Below are positions 6,854 to 6,913 of a DNA stretch of 6,913 bases, one piece after another. Origin of the DNA: JAMBLL01 sp036985935 (GTDB taxonomy: Bacteria; Actinomycetota; Acidimicrobiia; Spongiisociales; UBA5794). How positions within the stretch are numbered: the stretch's first letter is position 1; the number at the start of each line of letters is the position of its first letter. A model generated the notes under the pieces. That model searched no databases. It saw nothing but the letters and a program-made list of their open reading frames with translations, and was not told the origin of the DNA. A program made the translations under genes and the position numbers. The DNA lies in the NCBI GenBank assembly GCA_036985935.1, contig BTQP01000108.1, positions 1 to 6,913 on the forward strand. Direction: 5' to 3'.

Positions 6854-6866
6854 ACAGAATATCTGT
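6854..6866. repeat. Short inverted repeat upstream of the PASTA-protein promoter
   Basis: ACAGA-ATA-TCTGT has perfect 5-base arms around a 3-base centre, in an AT-rich patch about 50 bases upstream of the possible -10 element. A second small dyad, CCGGC-GGCGA-GCCGG, lies at 6872-6886. Either could be an operator or chance. No known regulator site was recognised. Confidence 0.25.
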
Positions 6867-6913
6867 GACGACCGGCGGCGAGCCGGGGTGTCTGGAGGTA
6901 TCGGCTGGTCTCA

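Noticed and set aside
6865..6913. Possible start of a rightward gene at GTG 6865
   Set aside because: No ribosome binding site precedes it and only 16 codons are visible. The start also overlaps the inverted repeat, so nothing supports a gene.
6805..6913. Possible C-terminal end of another minus-strand gene, open from the right edge to a TAG near 6805
   Set aside because: About 35 codons with no recognisable motif. The TAG overlaps the possible -10 element, and an open frame this short is expected by chance in GC-rich DNA.

Overview
The window reads as chromosomal DNA of a high-GC Gram-positive-type bacterium, most likely an actinomycete (Actinomycetota; an Acidimicrobiia-like lineage is a guess). 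The reasons are the GC-rich codon use, three GTG starts, a large LAL-type LuxR regulator, a PASTA-repeat envelope protein and a PEP synthase/rifampin-phosphotransferase-like dikinase. Five genes are supported, one of them cut by the window edge. No rRNA, tRNA, CRISPR array, insertion sequence or phage gene was seen.

Left part (1-1422, minus strand): a two-gene operon read leftward. The first gene (1422-1105) encodes a 105-residue protein with two membrane helices and a C-terminal ribbon-helix-helix-like segment. Its stop overlaps the GTG start of the second gene in a GTGA arrangement. The second gene runs off the left edge and encodes the N-terminal ATP-grasp part of a PEP/pyruvate-binding dikinase. 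Its frame is open and carries family motifs all the way from 1108 to base 1.

Middle (1423-4997, plus strand): a short divergent intergenic region, then a LAL-family regulator (P-loop ATPase, helical repeat region, C-terminal LuxR HTH; preferred GTG start at 1571). After an 82-base gap comes a class I SAM-dependent methyltransferase (4221-4997).

Right part (4998-6913): a strong hairpin terminator lies between the convergent methyltransferase gene and a minus-strand gene (6754-5063). That gene encodes a secreted, C-terminally membrane-anchored protein with a DUF4397-like N-terminal region, three PASTA repeats and an Ig-like domain, and no kinase domain. The last 159 bases hold its ribosome binding site, a possible -10 element and a small inverted repeat.

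The divergent layout suggests that the LAL regulator may control the membrane-RHH/dikinase operon, itself, or both. The PASTA protein and the methyltransferase look like independent units. The most unusual items are the membrane-tethered RHH-like protein translationally coupled to a dikinase, and the kinase-less PASTA protein. I did not find clear evidence of a wholly new multi-gene system.
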